Source: Membranipora membranacea (Eukaryota; Bryozoa; Gymnolaemata; Cheilostomatida; Membraniporidae). From it: 64,000 bases of DNA. The first letter of the stretch is position 1, and every line of letters begins with the position of its first letter. The DNA lies in NCBI GenBank assembly GCA_914767715.1, contig OU612074.1, positions 16,664,062-16,728,061 of the forward strand, read 5' to 3'. The position numbers and the translations under genes are program-made. Below the pieces are notes generated by a model, which was given only the letters and a program-made list of their open reading frames with translations, did no database searches and had not been told where the DNA came from. Below are positions 1-11,900 of the stretch, piece by piece.

Positions 1-1699
1 GTCTTGGTACACTTACGTCTTCATAGAATTATAGAGTAATAGAATACAGATAATTCAGATAATAATGCAGATGGTTCAATAATTCCTCGAGCTGTTGGTC
101 TGCCTCGGTCCTGTTGGGTGTGTATGTTATGTTTCCTCTTCGCACTGTGATTGATAGCCCCACCATTGCATCTTCTTCCTGTTCTTTCAATTTTTGTCGA
201 GGTTTCTTGTCTTTCACCAATCAGGCAGGCACCATGAACAGTTGCTTGGCCAGTATTTTCACTTTGCTGTAGTATGAACAGCTATTATGGTTTGACATCT
301 TGGTTATTTTGCCTACTTATTGGCATATAGACCATTCTTTTCGCCCAACCTTGCCTTCAGAGCCGGATGTTTTACAGATGGACATTGAATAACTTGAAGG
401 CTCCGCCTTTCGTTGTCATTTATCAGTTTACAATATCGTGAAAGTATAAGAAAAATAAGAAGTTCTATGATCATTGTATTATCTTCATTTTGTTTCTGAC
501 AGAGCTGATAGTATTTAGGTGTAACAATTAAATACGAGTGTCTTACTTAAGATTTCCATACTGTCGAGCAGTGTAGTCTATAAACCCAGAATCAACCATA
601 CAGGGGTCGCAATTTTTGTGACGCTGTGCTGAAAGCTCAAATTCAGACTGAAAAACAGTATCAACCCAACCAAACAAATAATGTGTTGCAAAGCTTTTCA
701 ATCTAACTAATCTCTTTGGCCCTGTGTCAAGTAGTGATCTCTTGTCGAATTCTTAATTTGCTGCATATTCACAAAACAAAAACTTCCCCTAACAGTACTA
801 GAAATATCATTGTCTTTGTCATTAGTCATATGTTTTTCTTCTGTTGTAAATTTACAGATTTATTGACTCATTACCTTTACCTGTCCCATTTACCATAAGA
901 TAACAAATAAATGAGTGTAGAATCTTCATCAAATTTTGTTTTCTCACAAATTTAGCCTGCAAAGCATCAATTGTGGAATTTGTCAATTTATCAATTGCAA
1001 ATGCATAGACAAAAATCTGAGCAGCATCTGTTATCATTAACTTGATGTAGCCTACAGTGTAACACAACCTTATGGCATTAACATCTTCTGATTATTAGTT
1101 TTCTTTTAGTCCTTTTGCTTCCCATATATTTTAATAACCACAGTATTTTAGTTTTTTGAATGGCATTACAATTCTTTATCTACCATGTCAAATTACTCTA
1201 TTATACTGTTACCACATGTAGCCTAACTAATCTTGATTTTTTTTTCATTTTTTGACTGTCTCAGAATTCAACAAGTTGCCTTTAACTATCTGTTATTTGT
1301 ATACTTTCAAGCCAACCTCTGTAAATAAATAAAAGTAAATAGCTTTGTACACTTAATCCTGGGAAGGCGATCCAACCTGTTTGAAATCCATGAAATCTAA
1401 TAATATTGTTTCTTCCAGTGTTGTGAGGTTATAGGTTATGGTATATTAGACAGCGTTGCCAAGATTATACTGGTAATGGTACATAAAATAGACATCCTCA
1501 AGGGCATTGTCATATTTCATTCTGCGTCCAAAGTTCTGACGGTGTGCTGATATCTTGTCATTCAAAATTTTCACTATCAAATTAACACATACTCAGCAAA
1601 GACATATACCAAAAATATGTGACTTATCCTGACCAGATTCATGTGACTGCGGTGCTTTTAAAATGAGGGCAATGACCTGCAGCATATGGGTTAAAAAAA
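1..1699. other. Non-coding stretch, no gene recognised
   Basis: AT-rich sequence. The open frames here are short, lack splice context and resemble no protein family I know. I see no tRNA, rRNA or clear repeat before the SINE at 1700. Confidence 0.5.
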
Positions 1700-1890
1700 T
1701 GTGGGTTTAAAATCGCAAGGTTTTGTCTCTGTCGGAAAACTAAGAAATAAAGGTGCCTTAAGGTCCCGGCCGTTATATTCGGCGCCAAGTTACTCTCAGT
1801 AGTCGGTAGACGGCATCTGGATTAAAACCCGAGACCTCCATTGCTTGCGCGTCAGAGGGCAGGCGCTCTAACCAACTGAGCTACCTCTTA
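1700..1890 (-). repeat. tRNA-derived SINE (family 1), minus orientation
   Basis: Read on the minus strand, this starts with a tRNA-like head. A box A (TAGCTCAGTTGGTTAGAGCG) lies near 1884-1862 and a box B-like GGTCTCGGGTTTTAATCC near 1836-1819. A tRNA-unrelated body follows, containing CTTGGCGCCGAATATAACG, and then a tail rich in GACAGAGACA. The body and tail match the element at 7020-7240, so this is a dispersed family. The head cannot fold as an intact tRNA, so it is not scored as a tRNA gene. Confidence 0.75.
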
Positions 1891-4509
1891 CCCCTTTAGA
1901 AAGAACACTCTGACTGACTGACTAGAACTTTCTAAATCTTAGTGATAATTGTCAGGATAACAAAGGCTTTCTTCCAAGTCTGTCATCAATTTTGTATATT
2001 GTTAATAAAGATTCCCTACAAGGCATGCGCTTCTCAACACTAAATTTTTTTTATGTGATAATAGATGAAAAAAATACTTAAAAAATACTGATCAGACGGT
2101 AGACAACTCCAAAATATTAAAACAGTGAGAAATCAGAATTGGTGCAAAAGAGTATTATCATGATGATATCTGTGCAATATTAGTGTTTATAGCTCTGTTG
2201 TGGAGTTGATGGAAACTGCTGATAGGATTTAGGCAAGGTAATGTGTCAGAGTGGAAATCAAATGCTATTAATTAACTAAGCAATAGTATTTGACCGTATA
2301 AGTTTTGCACAGTTACATATTACAAAGTATAAAATATGTCATTGATATACTCAGAAACACTATCATCATTTACATTCTCATCATTAAATCTTAAGGTAGG
2401 CATGTAGTCAACATGCAACTCCTTCAATCATACGTTAGACTTGCCATACATTGGCTTTAACTCTACTGCTTCGCTGATCAACCATTGGGACCTCGGAGAA
2501 TGTATTGGCTATTGAGTTCAGCAGTGATTAACATAGCTGTATACACGGATTAACAAGATACCTTATGACAATCCAGTACAAACTCTGAAAATGGTTCGCA
2601 CTTAGCTTTTGAAAACTGCAACCATAGGTTTGCAACATGCAAGCCTGCTCACTCTCGTCATTCCTTGAATCTGAATGTTGGTACATTTGCAATATTTATG
2701 GTATGATATTGGACAATACAAGCACTCAAATCAGATATTCAAGTATACAATATTTATTCATCAGAAATATTTTGGAGTCTGATTCGCATCATGTTTGTGA
2801 TAGCATATTAGTACAGTTATTATAGCCTCGATCCTGAAATATCGATTTACTGTGTTGGGAATTTCAGTCTTTGACTGTTTTATATATTGAACACTGAGGA
2901 CGCATTCTATTCATACATTCTAATCATACATTCCATTCCTTCACATGTTTTGTCTGTTATGATAATCCTTTATAAATGCTACAACTGTAACTATTTTTAG
3001 CAAGCTTACCCCTTCCCTCTTACAACTTGACACTTCATGTTTACTAGCGGACGAGACTAAACACACTGTATATTAAATCTTTGTAACTCTGTTAGTTTCA
3101 GTTAGATAGTTAGTACACAATAAAATCATAGTATAGTTGATAAACAACACATTTTTATGCCTGGCTGGTAGCCTTGATTTAAACAGACTTTTCGACTGGC
3201 AGGTTGCCGTTAGGCTTTACACGTTCATTCGCATGCTGGCTATCCTGACAAGATAGAATTTCCCGACAACTGCGAGTAATCCACAGTTGATTTATCATGG
3301 AGGCTTATTGCTATAAGTTTTTATAATCTTGATATCAAAGTGTCTTAACTGAGATTACACTGATATCGATAGTGTAGTAATTTCATATAATCTCAAAGCA
3401 AGCATTAAAGATAAATTGTGAATCAATTACCAAGCTCATTTACCATAAGCCTTTTATTGTTTGCTGTCATTTTATTGACAGAGTACTATAGAAAGTACAA
3501 TTTAAGTCAAGTAGTTACAAAATCGATCCTCCTGCAGTAAAGGGGAACCAGACAAGATTTGGGAAGGATTTTACGGATTACGGAATAGAAATTACTCTAC
3601 AGTGTCTAGCTGTGTCTGGCTGTTAGTTGGACATGAGCATATCTGCATATTTGTGAGCGTTAGTGCTCTATTGGCACTCAGTGTGTTCCTGACATTCTCA
3701 GCTCGCTGACAATGGCTATCATTGCTAGCAGCACAGACTAGACATGTATCTGCCTCTTTGAAGTTCTCACTGCTATGGAAAAAGAGAAATGATAATTCTC
3801 TGCATGTGATAAGGTGTCAAGGAATAACAAGTTTGCTAAAGTTTGCTCAAGTTCGCGTGTTTAGTGACCCGGGAGCTTTCTGACGGCACATGATCTGATT
3901 TCAAATGGAATGGTACATTTGAGCAGGCTATCATTATGTTGACTGTGTAAAAGGCGATCAGATGATTCCGGACATGAATTCTGTTATTCAGCAAAGATGG
4001 TCAGCACAAACTGAAATATTGATCTGTGAATAAATGAGGAGAGTTCAATAACCAGTAGTAAGAGAGCGCGAATTAATTCTTCTATCATTTGATACTATAA
4101 GTTAGTATCAGATTCCGTGTACAAAGGCCTTGGTCCAACTTGATCAAATACAGATACTAACATTGGGTTCAAAAAACCCTATAAACGATCTGTCAGAATA
4201 TTTGATAGCCCCTTGCTATTCATCAGCAGGGAGTTAGTGATGCAGGTGTCTAGGATTTGTGTCCCATGAGGGGAAAATTTCACCGTTGGGTGCATCAGTT
4301 TCCTGCCAGTTTGAAAAAAATATGTTTATTTCTATGTCAGGTTTGCAAATTTCCAATAATTCAGCAACATATGTTATTGTAAAATACGTGATAAATTGAA
4401 TTTATTCATAATAATTTGCATCATTGTTCCGCTGAGCCGTCTAGCATACGGCTTATTCTTTCAGCATGCGTTGAGCCTCACGGATACCATTAACTGGACC
4501 GATGCTTGC
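1891..4509. other. Non-coding stretch upstream of the GPCR gene
   Basis: No convincing exon, RNA gene or mobile element was seen. It presumably holds the distal 5' flank of the GPCR gene. Confidence 0.4.
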
Positions 4510-4516
4510 TATATAG
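4510..4516 (+). promoter_or_regulatory. Possible TATA box of the GPCR gene
   Basis: TATATAG lies about 62 bases before the chosen ATG at 4578, a plausible distance if the 5' UTR is short. This is a motif match only. A further 5' exon cannot be excluded. Confidence 0.25.
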
Positions 4517-4577
4517 AGCTGCTGAAATCTCCTCTCAGCTGAGAGCTTAATACAGACACCTACAACTCACATTGAAT

Positions 4578-6371
4578 ATGACTGGAAAACCTATATTCAT
4601 GCTTGTTAGGTTGTGTCATGTTGAACCAGAATGCTATCATCTTATAAAGGATCTGTATCAAGCTGCGAGGAATAATACCACAGAGAGCCTGACATTAGGT
4701 AATGGGTTCATTGAGCGTGACTACTACACTGAAAATATGATTAACGCAGCATACTACCTGATAGCAGCGATTGGAGGACTGTTCCTAAACTTAATGACAA
4801 TCCTCGTATTACTACTTGGGAAGAGGAACAGTGCAGAAATGCGTGTGCAATTAATCAATCTGGCCATGGCTGATTGTTTCTTGGCAATGATTCAACCTTA
4901 TACTTCATATCTCCACCGGTTTCACGAAGCTGGCGTCGTCACCCTGCCATTTTGTAAATTTGGTGGGTTTGTTGTAACCAGTTCATTAACTCTGAGCACA
5001 CTGTGCAACACAGCTATCAGTATAGATAGATTTATAGCAGTCTATTTTCCATTGAAGGTTTCTCGCTACAGAACCCGTCATAAAGTCTATACCGCCATAG
5101 CCATTTGGTTAGTAGTTTTAGCTGTTGACATAGGTACATTGTTCAACTGTAATATCTGGGAGATTTACGATTTTGAGTGGTGTTTCTGTTCACATACAAG
5201 GTTTAGCAAACCAATCGGTGTCACCAGTGACATGATTGTCAGATTCGTAAAGATTGGGATCCCAGCGTTTGTTATGGTGGTCCTGTATGCTCTAATCGGG
5301 ATAAGAATTCTGGTGTGGAAGAAGCCTGGTGAATCATGTAACCTGTCTAGGGATATGTTGAGGGCAGAGAAGAAAAGGAAAAAGCAGGTATGCTAGCTTA
5401 GTCTGAAACTGTATTAGTGTCAATACAAGATTGATATATCTAGATAATGATTTGAAAATTTGCAGCTGTCAGCACAAAAGTAAGCAATTATAGCGAAACT
5501 ATCACGATAATGATTAGAGCAATCCAATTGAGACTGAGATGTTTCAAAATCCCTCAAGCTGCATGTTTTGTCTCATAGTCCTTGCTCCAAATATACACAG
5601 TAGGTAAAACTTTTCTGATTTCAGATAAAGAGTACAATTGGGATTCTGGTTATAGACTCAATGGTAACCCTGATGACATGGCTTCCTCAATCAAGCTATC
5701 AAGCTGCTAGTACTTATTATGTTCTTAACACACCGATTACATTCAGTGAGGACCAGGTCAGAACTATACTAAGTATGTACAGAATCAAAGAAGTCACTGT
5801 ATCTATATTACTCACCAACTGTTTCACTTCACCTATCATCTATTTCAGATTTAACAAACCATTCAGGGTAAGTACACCTATATAGGACAATTTTCATTAC
5901 AAACAATCACTCAGTTTGTACAACATGCTTATTCTATTAGTTATTAAATTGTTATGGGTTTCTTGATATCTAATATTGTCTGCATGTTCTAAAATAGCAG
6001 GTCAATCACTTCTTTGTTAAGAATTGTTCCTACAAAATCAAAGAGGGCACAACCTCTTATTAATTAAATACTCATTTAATATTGATATATGTATTATGGG
6101 ATTTTACAAATAGTAGAGAACCAAATACCGCTACCAACACTGCACAGCTCACACGTCTTCAAATAGAAATCATAAACCAAGCACCGTTTTGAGGCGTGCC
6201 CTAGTGGGTGTATCAATAGAGTAATTGTTAAAAGTCTAACTCATTTCCTTATTAAACCAGAATAATATTATGAAATATATTTTGTAGGATGATGTTAAAG
6301 CCTTGCTACAAAGGATAAGAAACCTCAAAGTTTGCGCCTTTAGGGAAAGTAGTTCATCATCAACAATTTAA
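4578..6371 (+). CDS. Rhodopsin-like (class A) G-protein-coupled receptor, orphan
   Basis: Three exons (4578-5387, 5625-5867, 6288-6371) join in phase 0 to give 378 aa with GT-AG introns. The N terminus carries overlapping N-glycosylation sequons (NNTT, about residues 32-35). Seven spans are visible: TM1 about 57-81, TM2 90-112 with the LxxAD motif, TM3 126-152, TM4 170-190, TM5 219-246 with its proline, and TM6 and TM7 in exon 2. Cysteines at the top of TM3 and in loop 2 (WCFC) can form the usual disulfide. Motifs are altered: DRF replaces DRY, TWLP replaces CWxP, and SPIIY replaces NPxxY. The third loop is basic (EKKRKKQ). The C terminus ends SSTI, which fits a class I PDZ-binding pattern. 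The ATG at 4578 is the first in frame. The overall look is that of a peptide receptor, but the ligand cannot be named. An additional 5' exon is possible. Confidence 0.85.
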
Positions 6372-6572
6372 GCACATTGAAACAGAACATTTATGAAGGC
6401 GAGTGGAGTGAACACATATGTGTAAGGCTGCCTGATTATGCGGAAGGCTGCCTCTTGATTACATTGAGTCGTACTGATTGACAAGGTTTATAAAAACAAA
6501 TGCAAACAAAATAATCGAAAAATTTATCTGAGTTGAACAATATTGCATGAAAATGAATAGACATAAATCCAT

Positions 6573-6576
<4 letters not shown>

Positions 6577-6604
<28 letters not shown>
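6577..6604. repeat. (AT)n microsatellite
   Basis: Pure alternating AT of about 28 bp, lying 3' of the GPCR gene. Confidence 0.9.
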
Positions 6605-6852
6605 TCTTATATGATATCTGCCTACATACAATTGTAAGATTGAGTGACCAGATGACAGTCTTTATAGAAAATAAGATACTGAATCTGTGTCATACATCAG
6701 TAGTATTTTTCTAGTCTTTTTTTTTTAGTAATCTGGTTAATTCAATATCTTCAAAGCATATGTCTGAAACAATTTAAGGGCACATCAGTATTTAGTGTAT
6801 TTTGAATGTGATTTTCTTCATAAAAAATAGTTTTATATCTGAGAAAACTATC

Positions 6853-6858
6853 AATAAA
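6853..6858 (+). terminator. Possible polyadenylation signal of the GPCR gene
   Basis: AATAAA about 480 bases after the GPCR stop codon, the clearest canonical hexamer downstream. This is motif evidence only. Confidence 0.3.
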
Positions 6859-7019
6859 ACCGCTGAACCACTGCTTTATACAGTTTAATACCACACTTAA
6901 TTAATCTTCTGACTCCTGATTTATTTTATAACTTTACCACCGATAAATTTATATCAGAGATATGCAGTTTATCATCGCACATGTACACTTCACAGATTAA
7001 AGGCTGGTCCACATTGTCC

Positions 7020-7240
7020 CGCACAGCTGATGATGACGATGATGATGACGATGCGCAAGCGTCTGAGGTCTTTGGTTCGAATCCCGCTGCATTCTACCAA
7101 TACTGGGTTCATTTGACGCCTCAGGTGTGCTCAGACCTGCCTGCACACTGAGAGCAATTTGGCGCCAATTACGACTTTCTCATTTCTCAGTCTTCAGACA
7201 GAGACAGACTTGCGACTTAAACACACCCCCCTCCCATTTT
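7020..7240 (+). repeat. tRNA-derived SINE (family 1), plus orientation
   Basis: A box B-like GGTTCGAATCC lies at about 7074-7084. The body contains AATTTGGCGCC and a CAGACAGAGACAGACTTGCG tail shared with the element at 1700-1890. The box A part has been replaced by a short GAT/GAC repeat, so the head is degenerate. Between here and 8784 I see no gene. Confidence 0.7.
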
Positions 7241-7924
7241 ATGTCAATTTACATCAACCTGTAGATGGAGACATCCCTGACAGATAAGTGTCCCCTCATT
7301 TGTCGGGGATGACATCAGCTGCAGGATTGCAACTTCAAATAAATTCTGCAATAGTTTGGTACTTTGTTAACACAAAAAGCTACCAATGCTGTTCGACCTT
7401 GCATGTTTAAATATGGTTACAGTGGATAAACATAATTTAGCAGTCCAGTATCACATCCGTCAAATCCTATGGGCCTGGAAAGAGCACCAATCGAAATATC
7501 CCCATTTTTATACTGCCAGTTTCCACTGCCGACATTGACACCATCGAAGGCTATAAATGCATTATGCTATAGATTTCCGGTAACTTTTATATTCAATTTC
7601 AATTCTTAACACATTTGAAAATATTTCCAAAGTATCTCACAACTCATCAATACAATAGGTACGTTTTTGATTGTATTTGCAATTTATTTTTCCTTGAGCA
7701 GTAGTTCAACAGGCCTGTCATTGGTCAAATAGGGGTGTTGTACCAGGGAGGGCAAATCAAGTACTATCGAATCAATACTCTTGAATGCAGCAAATCATAA
7801 AATCATGTAATACACTGATTGGTCAAAGTATTCAGTTCTACAATGATTTGTACAATCAATAGTTTGTTTCAAGTCCTGTTATTCACACAACAATTCAAAG
7901 ACAATTATTTTCATAGTCATCCTT

Positions 7925-8036
7925 CGTGCCGGTTGGAGTTAATTTTTTGCAAGGTAGATCGCTCTCCTAAGGCTAACTTAGACAATTGGTTCAGTGCTAA
8001 CTGCTAAGGCGCCCAAACTGACTGAGCCATCTCCCA
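7925..8036 (-). repeat. Degenerate tRNA-like SINE fragment
   Basis: On the minus strand the sequence GATGGCTCAGTCAGTTTGGG resembles a tRNA box A, followed by diverged sequence. The family is not assigned. No anticodon arm or box B of good quality is visible. Confidence 0.4.
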
Positions 8037-8518
8037 TTTTTTTGTCTTTTTATTTCTAGAATCAGTGACTACCAAGTTTAATAAGACATCAATTCATCTG
8101 AGTTTGTAGTGCTATAGTTTTTATTGCTGTCCAATTAGAAATAATTAAAGTAACACATTCAGAGTGTGTTAGAAGAGCTTTTTGAACAGTTTTTATAGTT
8201 CATTCATTCTACAATCCTGGCCGGAGCTTTGCCATGTAATATATTTTCTGGCAATTATGAGAAGTAACAAGTAACATGATGTTTTGATCCCTAGATATTC
8301 AGCCACATCGCTCAGTAATTTCGAAGACCATTTTCAATTCGTCTAAACCTTTTCAATCTCTACGATAGTATGAGGGGTCTAGCGATATGCCATGTATGTT
8401 CAAAGAAAATAAAAATTCATTGTAACAGATAGACAAAGGAACAACGGCAAAAGTACTTAGGAGGTAAGGGAGGTGCTTCAATGAACAGAAGTCAGAATAT
8501 GGTATACCGACATCTTTG

Positions 8519-8524
8519 TTTATT
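8519..8524 (-). terminator. Possible polyadenylation signal of the LRR gene
   Basis: TTTATT on the plus strand reads AATAAA on the minus strand, about 260 bases past the stop codon of the LRR gene at 8785. Confidence 0.4.
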
Positions 8525-8784
8525 ATTTTGGAATGAGAAGAAAATAATACCAAGAACAGAAAAAGCAGCAATACATTGACCAAGTTTGCAATGGAACGGG
8601 TTGGGGTTTGTCGATATTCTATTCATGCTGATATTTCTTCCAGTCCCATAGATAGTATTCCTTTAAAAACTTATGTAGAGGACCATCAGGTTTGGTCATA
8701 CACACAATACTTGTTGTTGTAAAAGTAGACATATTCAGTGACTCTTTTGGTTTGTGTGAGGATTAGTTCAATACTAGATTAGTT

Positions 8785-8910
8785 CTACTTACTAATGGTT
8801 GCAAGATGGTGCGGCTGATCATTGAGATCATGGAGATGATCATGGCTATGATCATCATGAGTCTCAGTAATTGTGTGCAGTCCAAGAGCTCTCTCACTGC
8901 CTCCTACAAT

Positions 8911-8949
<39 letters not shown>

Positions 8950-11900
8950 AGGATTGCCTTATTGATTGATCATTTAATTGATTGATCCCTCAGGTGAATG
9001 ATTGATTATTCAATTATTCATCCGGTAATTGATCAATTGTTTGACTGATCGATTCATTGAATGATAGATATTTTGCTCACTAAATAAATTAATGATTGAT
9101 AGGTTGCACCAGGTGAAAACATCACCAACATCTTGACAGCTTTTGAGTTGACAGACCAAGATATCAGTTGACTTGTTGTTAAATGAATCTAATCATCATG
9201 AAGTGTACAATGGAAGCTATTCCAGTTGCTGAGGTAGCTAACATGAGGTACAGATTACAGAGCCTACCATACAATTCATATTACCCAGAGTTTTCTTCTA
9301 AATTTCTTTTCAGTGGCTATCGCATACTCAGCATATATAGTTGATCATGACTCCTATTGAAACAGTGCTAACTGAAAAGTAAATGATACATAAATACTTA
9401 AGATGCAGTTTCCACTCACAAATAGTTTAGTGTATTTACCTGAGCCACCAGCTGCATAGGGTACAGCTGTACTTTGAGAGTTATTTCGACTACCAGGCAT
9501 CAGGAGTGAGACTTGATTGGGATCAACCACCCTTGTCTCTCCAGATGCAACAACAGGCTTTGTAGTTGATCTCCTGGAGCTCGCAGGACTGTTGTTTGGC
9601 ATATCAAATACTTGAATGATCTACAAAAATAGTTATCAAGAAGCCGGTTCTGTATTTATGTAAATTTTGATAGAGATTGATTAAGTATAAGAACAGACTG
9701 AAGGATTTACAGTTATCACAACCATTACATCGCATACATTTTTTTTACAAAAAAGATCACCGCAAAATTATTTTTAGATTTACTGGAATTGTTTTTTGTT
9801 TCAGGAGTTGTAACACCACCAATCATATAAGGACAACCTTTAATAGTATTTGTATCAGTTTACAATAGAACCAGAAACTCCTAAAAGTTGGATAAGGCCT
9901 TAATAGAATTGCCTTTGACACAGAAGTTTATCTTCAAAAATAGTTTTGAACTGAGTCACAGACAGAATAATGTCTGTGCAAGCTACCAGCTGATACGTTA
10001 CCATATAAATACCTCATTTCCATGACCATGTCTCGTCTAGAGCTCTTGATGCAAAGTTGAGTATTAATAAAAAAATATTAAGGCCGTTCATTGAACTTAC
10101 TTGTGAGTTATGTATCCCCTCTCTGTAACTCCCATTATTCCGTAGGTTACCAGCGCTTCTGGAATCTTTCATGACATTCATGAAGCCTTCGTGAGCGTCC
10201 ATACCAAAATTTTCATGACTAGCATGAATAGACATTGGCGGAGTATGGTCTGTAAATTCAGTCTTTTAAAGAGAAATAAATATCATAGAAATAAAACCTC
10301 AGATAAACTGTGCAGAATTAATTTGAATATCTGATGACTGATTGACTGACTGACTGATTTACTGGCTGACTGACTGATTTTTTTATTGATTGATCACCTA
10401 TCAGAAACATTATATGTTGCGAAAAAAGGAGTTTGCTACTAGTGTATGGTACTCTGGTTTTAAAAAATAATCTGATCATATTTGGCAATATTATTTTAAC
10501 CTGACAAACCTGTTCCATGTTGTGCAGACGTCTTATTAGATCAGCATGGAGTGAATCATCTACAGTTCCCTTCACTGCAACTCCTCGCGAGGCTGACTTA
10601 CGATTACTCTGCAGTAAACAAGTCTATTATATTGGGTACATAGTGATAATAATCTTAAGACAGATCACTCTTGACTTCATTTTACATTTTTTATAGCATC
10701 ATGTAAGCTCTGAAGTTTCACTTAAAAATATTTTGAGTTTCAATTTGTCAAAACATTTTCCTTTTGCCTGATATGTTAAACCTTTGATTCAAAAATTATC
10801 CTATGGATTCCAATACTAACTGCTTTACTGTATACTAAGTTTGGGTTAACTGTAACAATTTGTTAGATAGTGTATAGCCGTATACATACAGGCCTACCAA
10901 GCCCAGCTGATGCGAACGCTGCTGCTGACTTGGTCATGATTTGACTTGGTTTAGCTTGAGTACTTGCTAGTCCAGCTGTGGATCCAGATATAAGACTGTT
11001 CTTTGGAACTAAAATCAATATTTTAAATCAATATAGAAATTATCATTTCAAAGCATTCAATAATGAGAGCATTATGGCATGACAAACTGAAAAGATGAAG
11101 AGGTTTTCTTACGCATTTGAATTTGTTTGAAGGATGTTATGTTGACCAACTTTGCCTCACAATCTCAATGATAAATGCTGAATGTACACAGAATCAACTA
11201 AACCAATGATGATATCATTTAGTACATAACACTCACTGTAATCGGGTAACTCCCATGTCTCATTCACTAAAACTGAAGAAAGAAGAAAGTTTGTGAGAAA
11301 ATATGAAAAAATTGATACCCTCCTAAATTTAGTTCGACTTACCATCAGACAACATCAAAACTAAAGGCAAGCTTTTCTCTTTTTACATATCTGATAATCC
11401 CAGGCCAAGTGGGACAAATTAATACTCTATCTGAAGTGTGATAATGGGACTTTTGTGTTGGAAAGTTCAATCAGTAGTTTCAATTTCCAAGGAGTAGGAA
11501 AGGTTGGTTAGAGCACCGATCCTTTAGCATGCAAATGTTTGTTTGAATCCAACTGCAGTCCATCAACTACTGGGGTTCGGTGGGCTCCCAGGTGTGCCCC
11601 GCCCTGCCTACAAAAAGATATTGCAGCCGCGCCCCTGAGGCAACTAATATTTTTCGACGCCCATGTTTTGGGATGTGGGGTGTGATGAGACAACTTTATT
11701 TCAATCAACCATATACAAATTTGTGATCCAAAGTCATAGATTGCATGATCATAAATGATAGCAGTACCTTTGGATGGCTGTTTCCTCTGATACACGTTTG
11801 CTTCTTTTGCTATTCTCTCTAGTTTCAAGCTGCTTGTTAGCAGCTCTGACATCATACCTTGTGTGCTTCTGCGCAATCTTCTCTCCTTCCAATTCTTACA

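Noticed and set aside
1819-1890. Functional tRNA gene
   Set aside because: Box A and B are present, but the acceptor and anticodon stems do not pair well and a SINE body follows. The same holds for the tRNA-like heads at 35524, 44640 and 51758.
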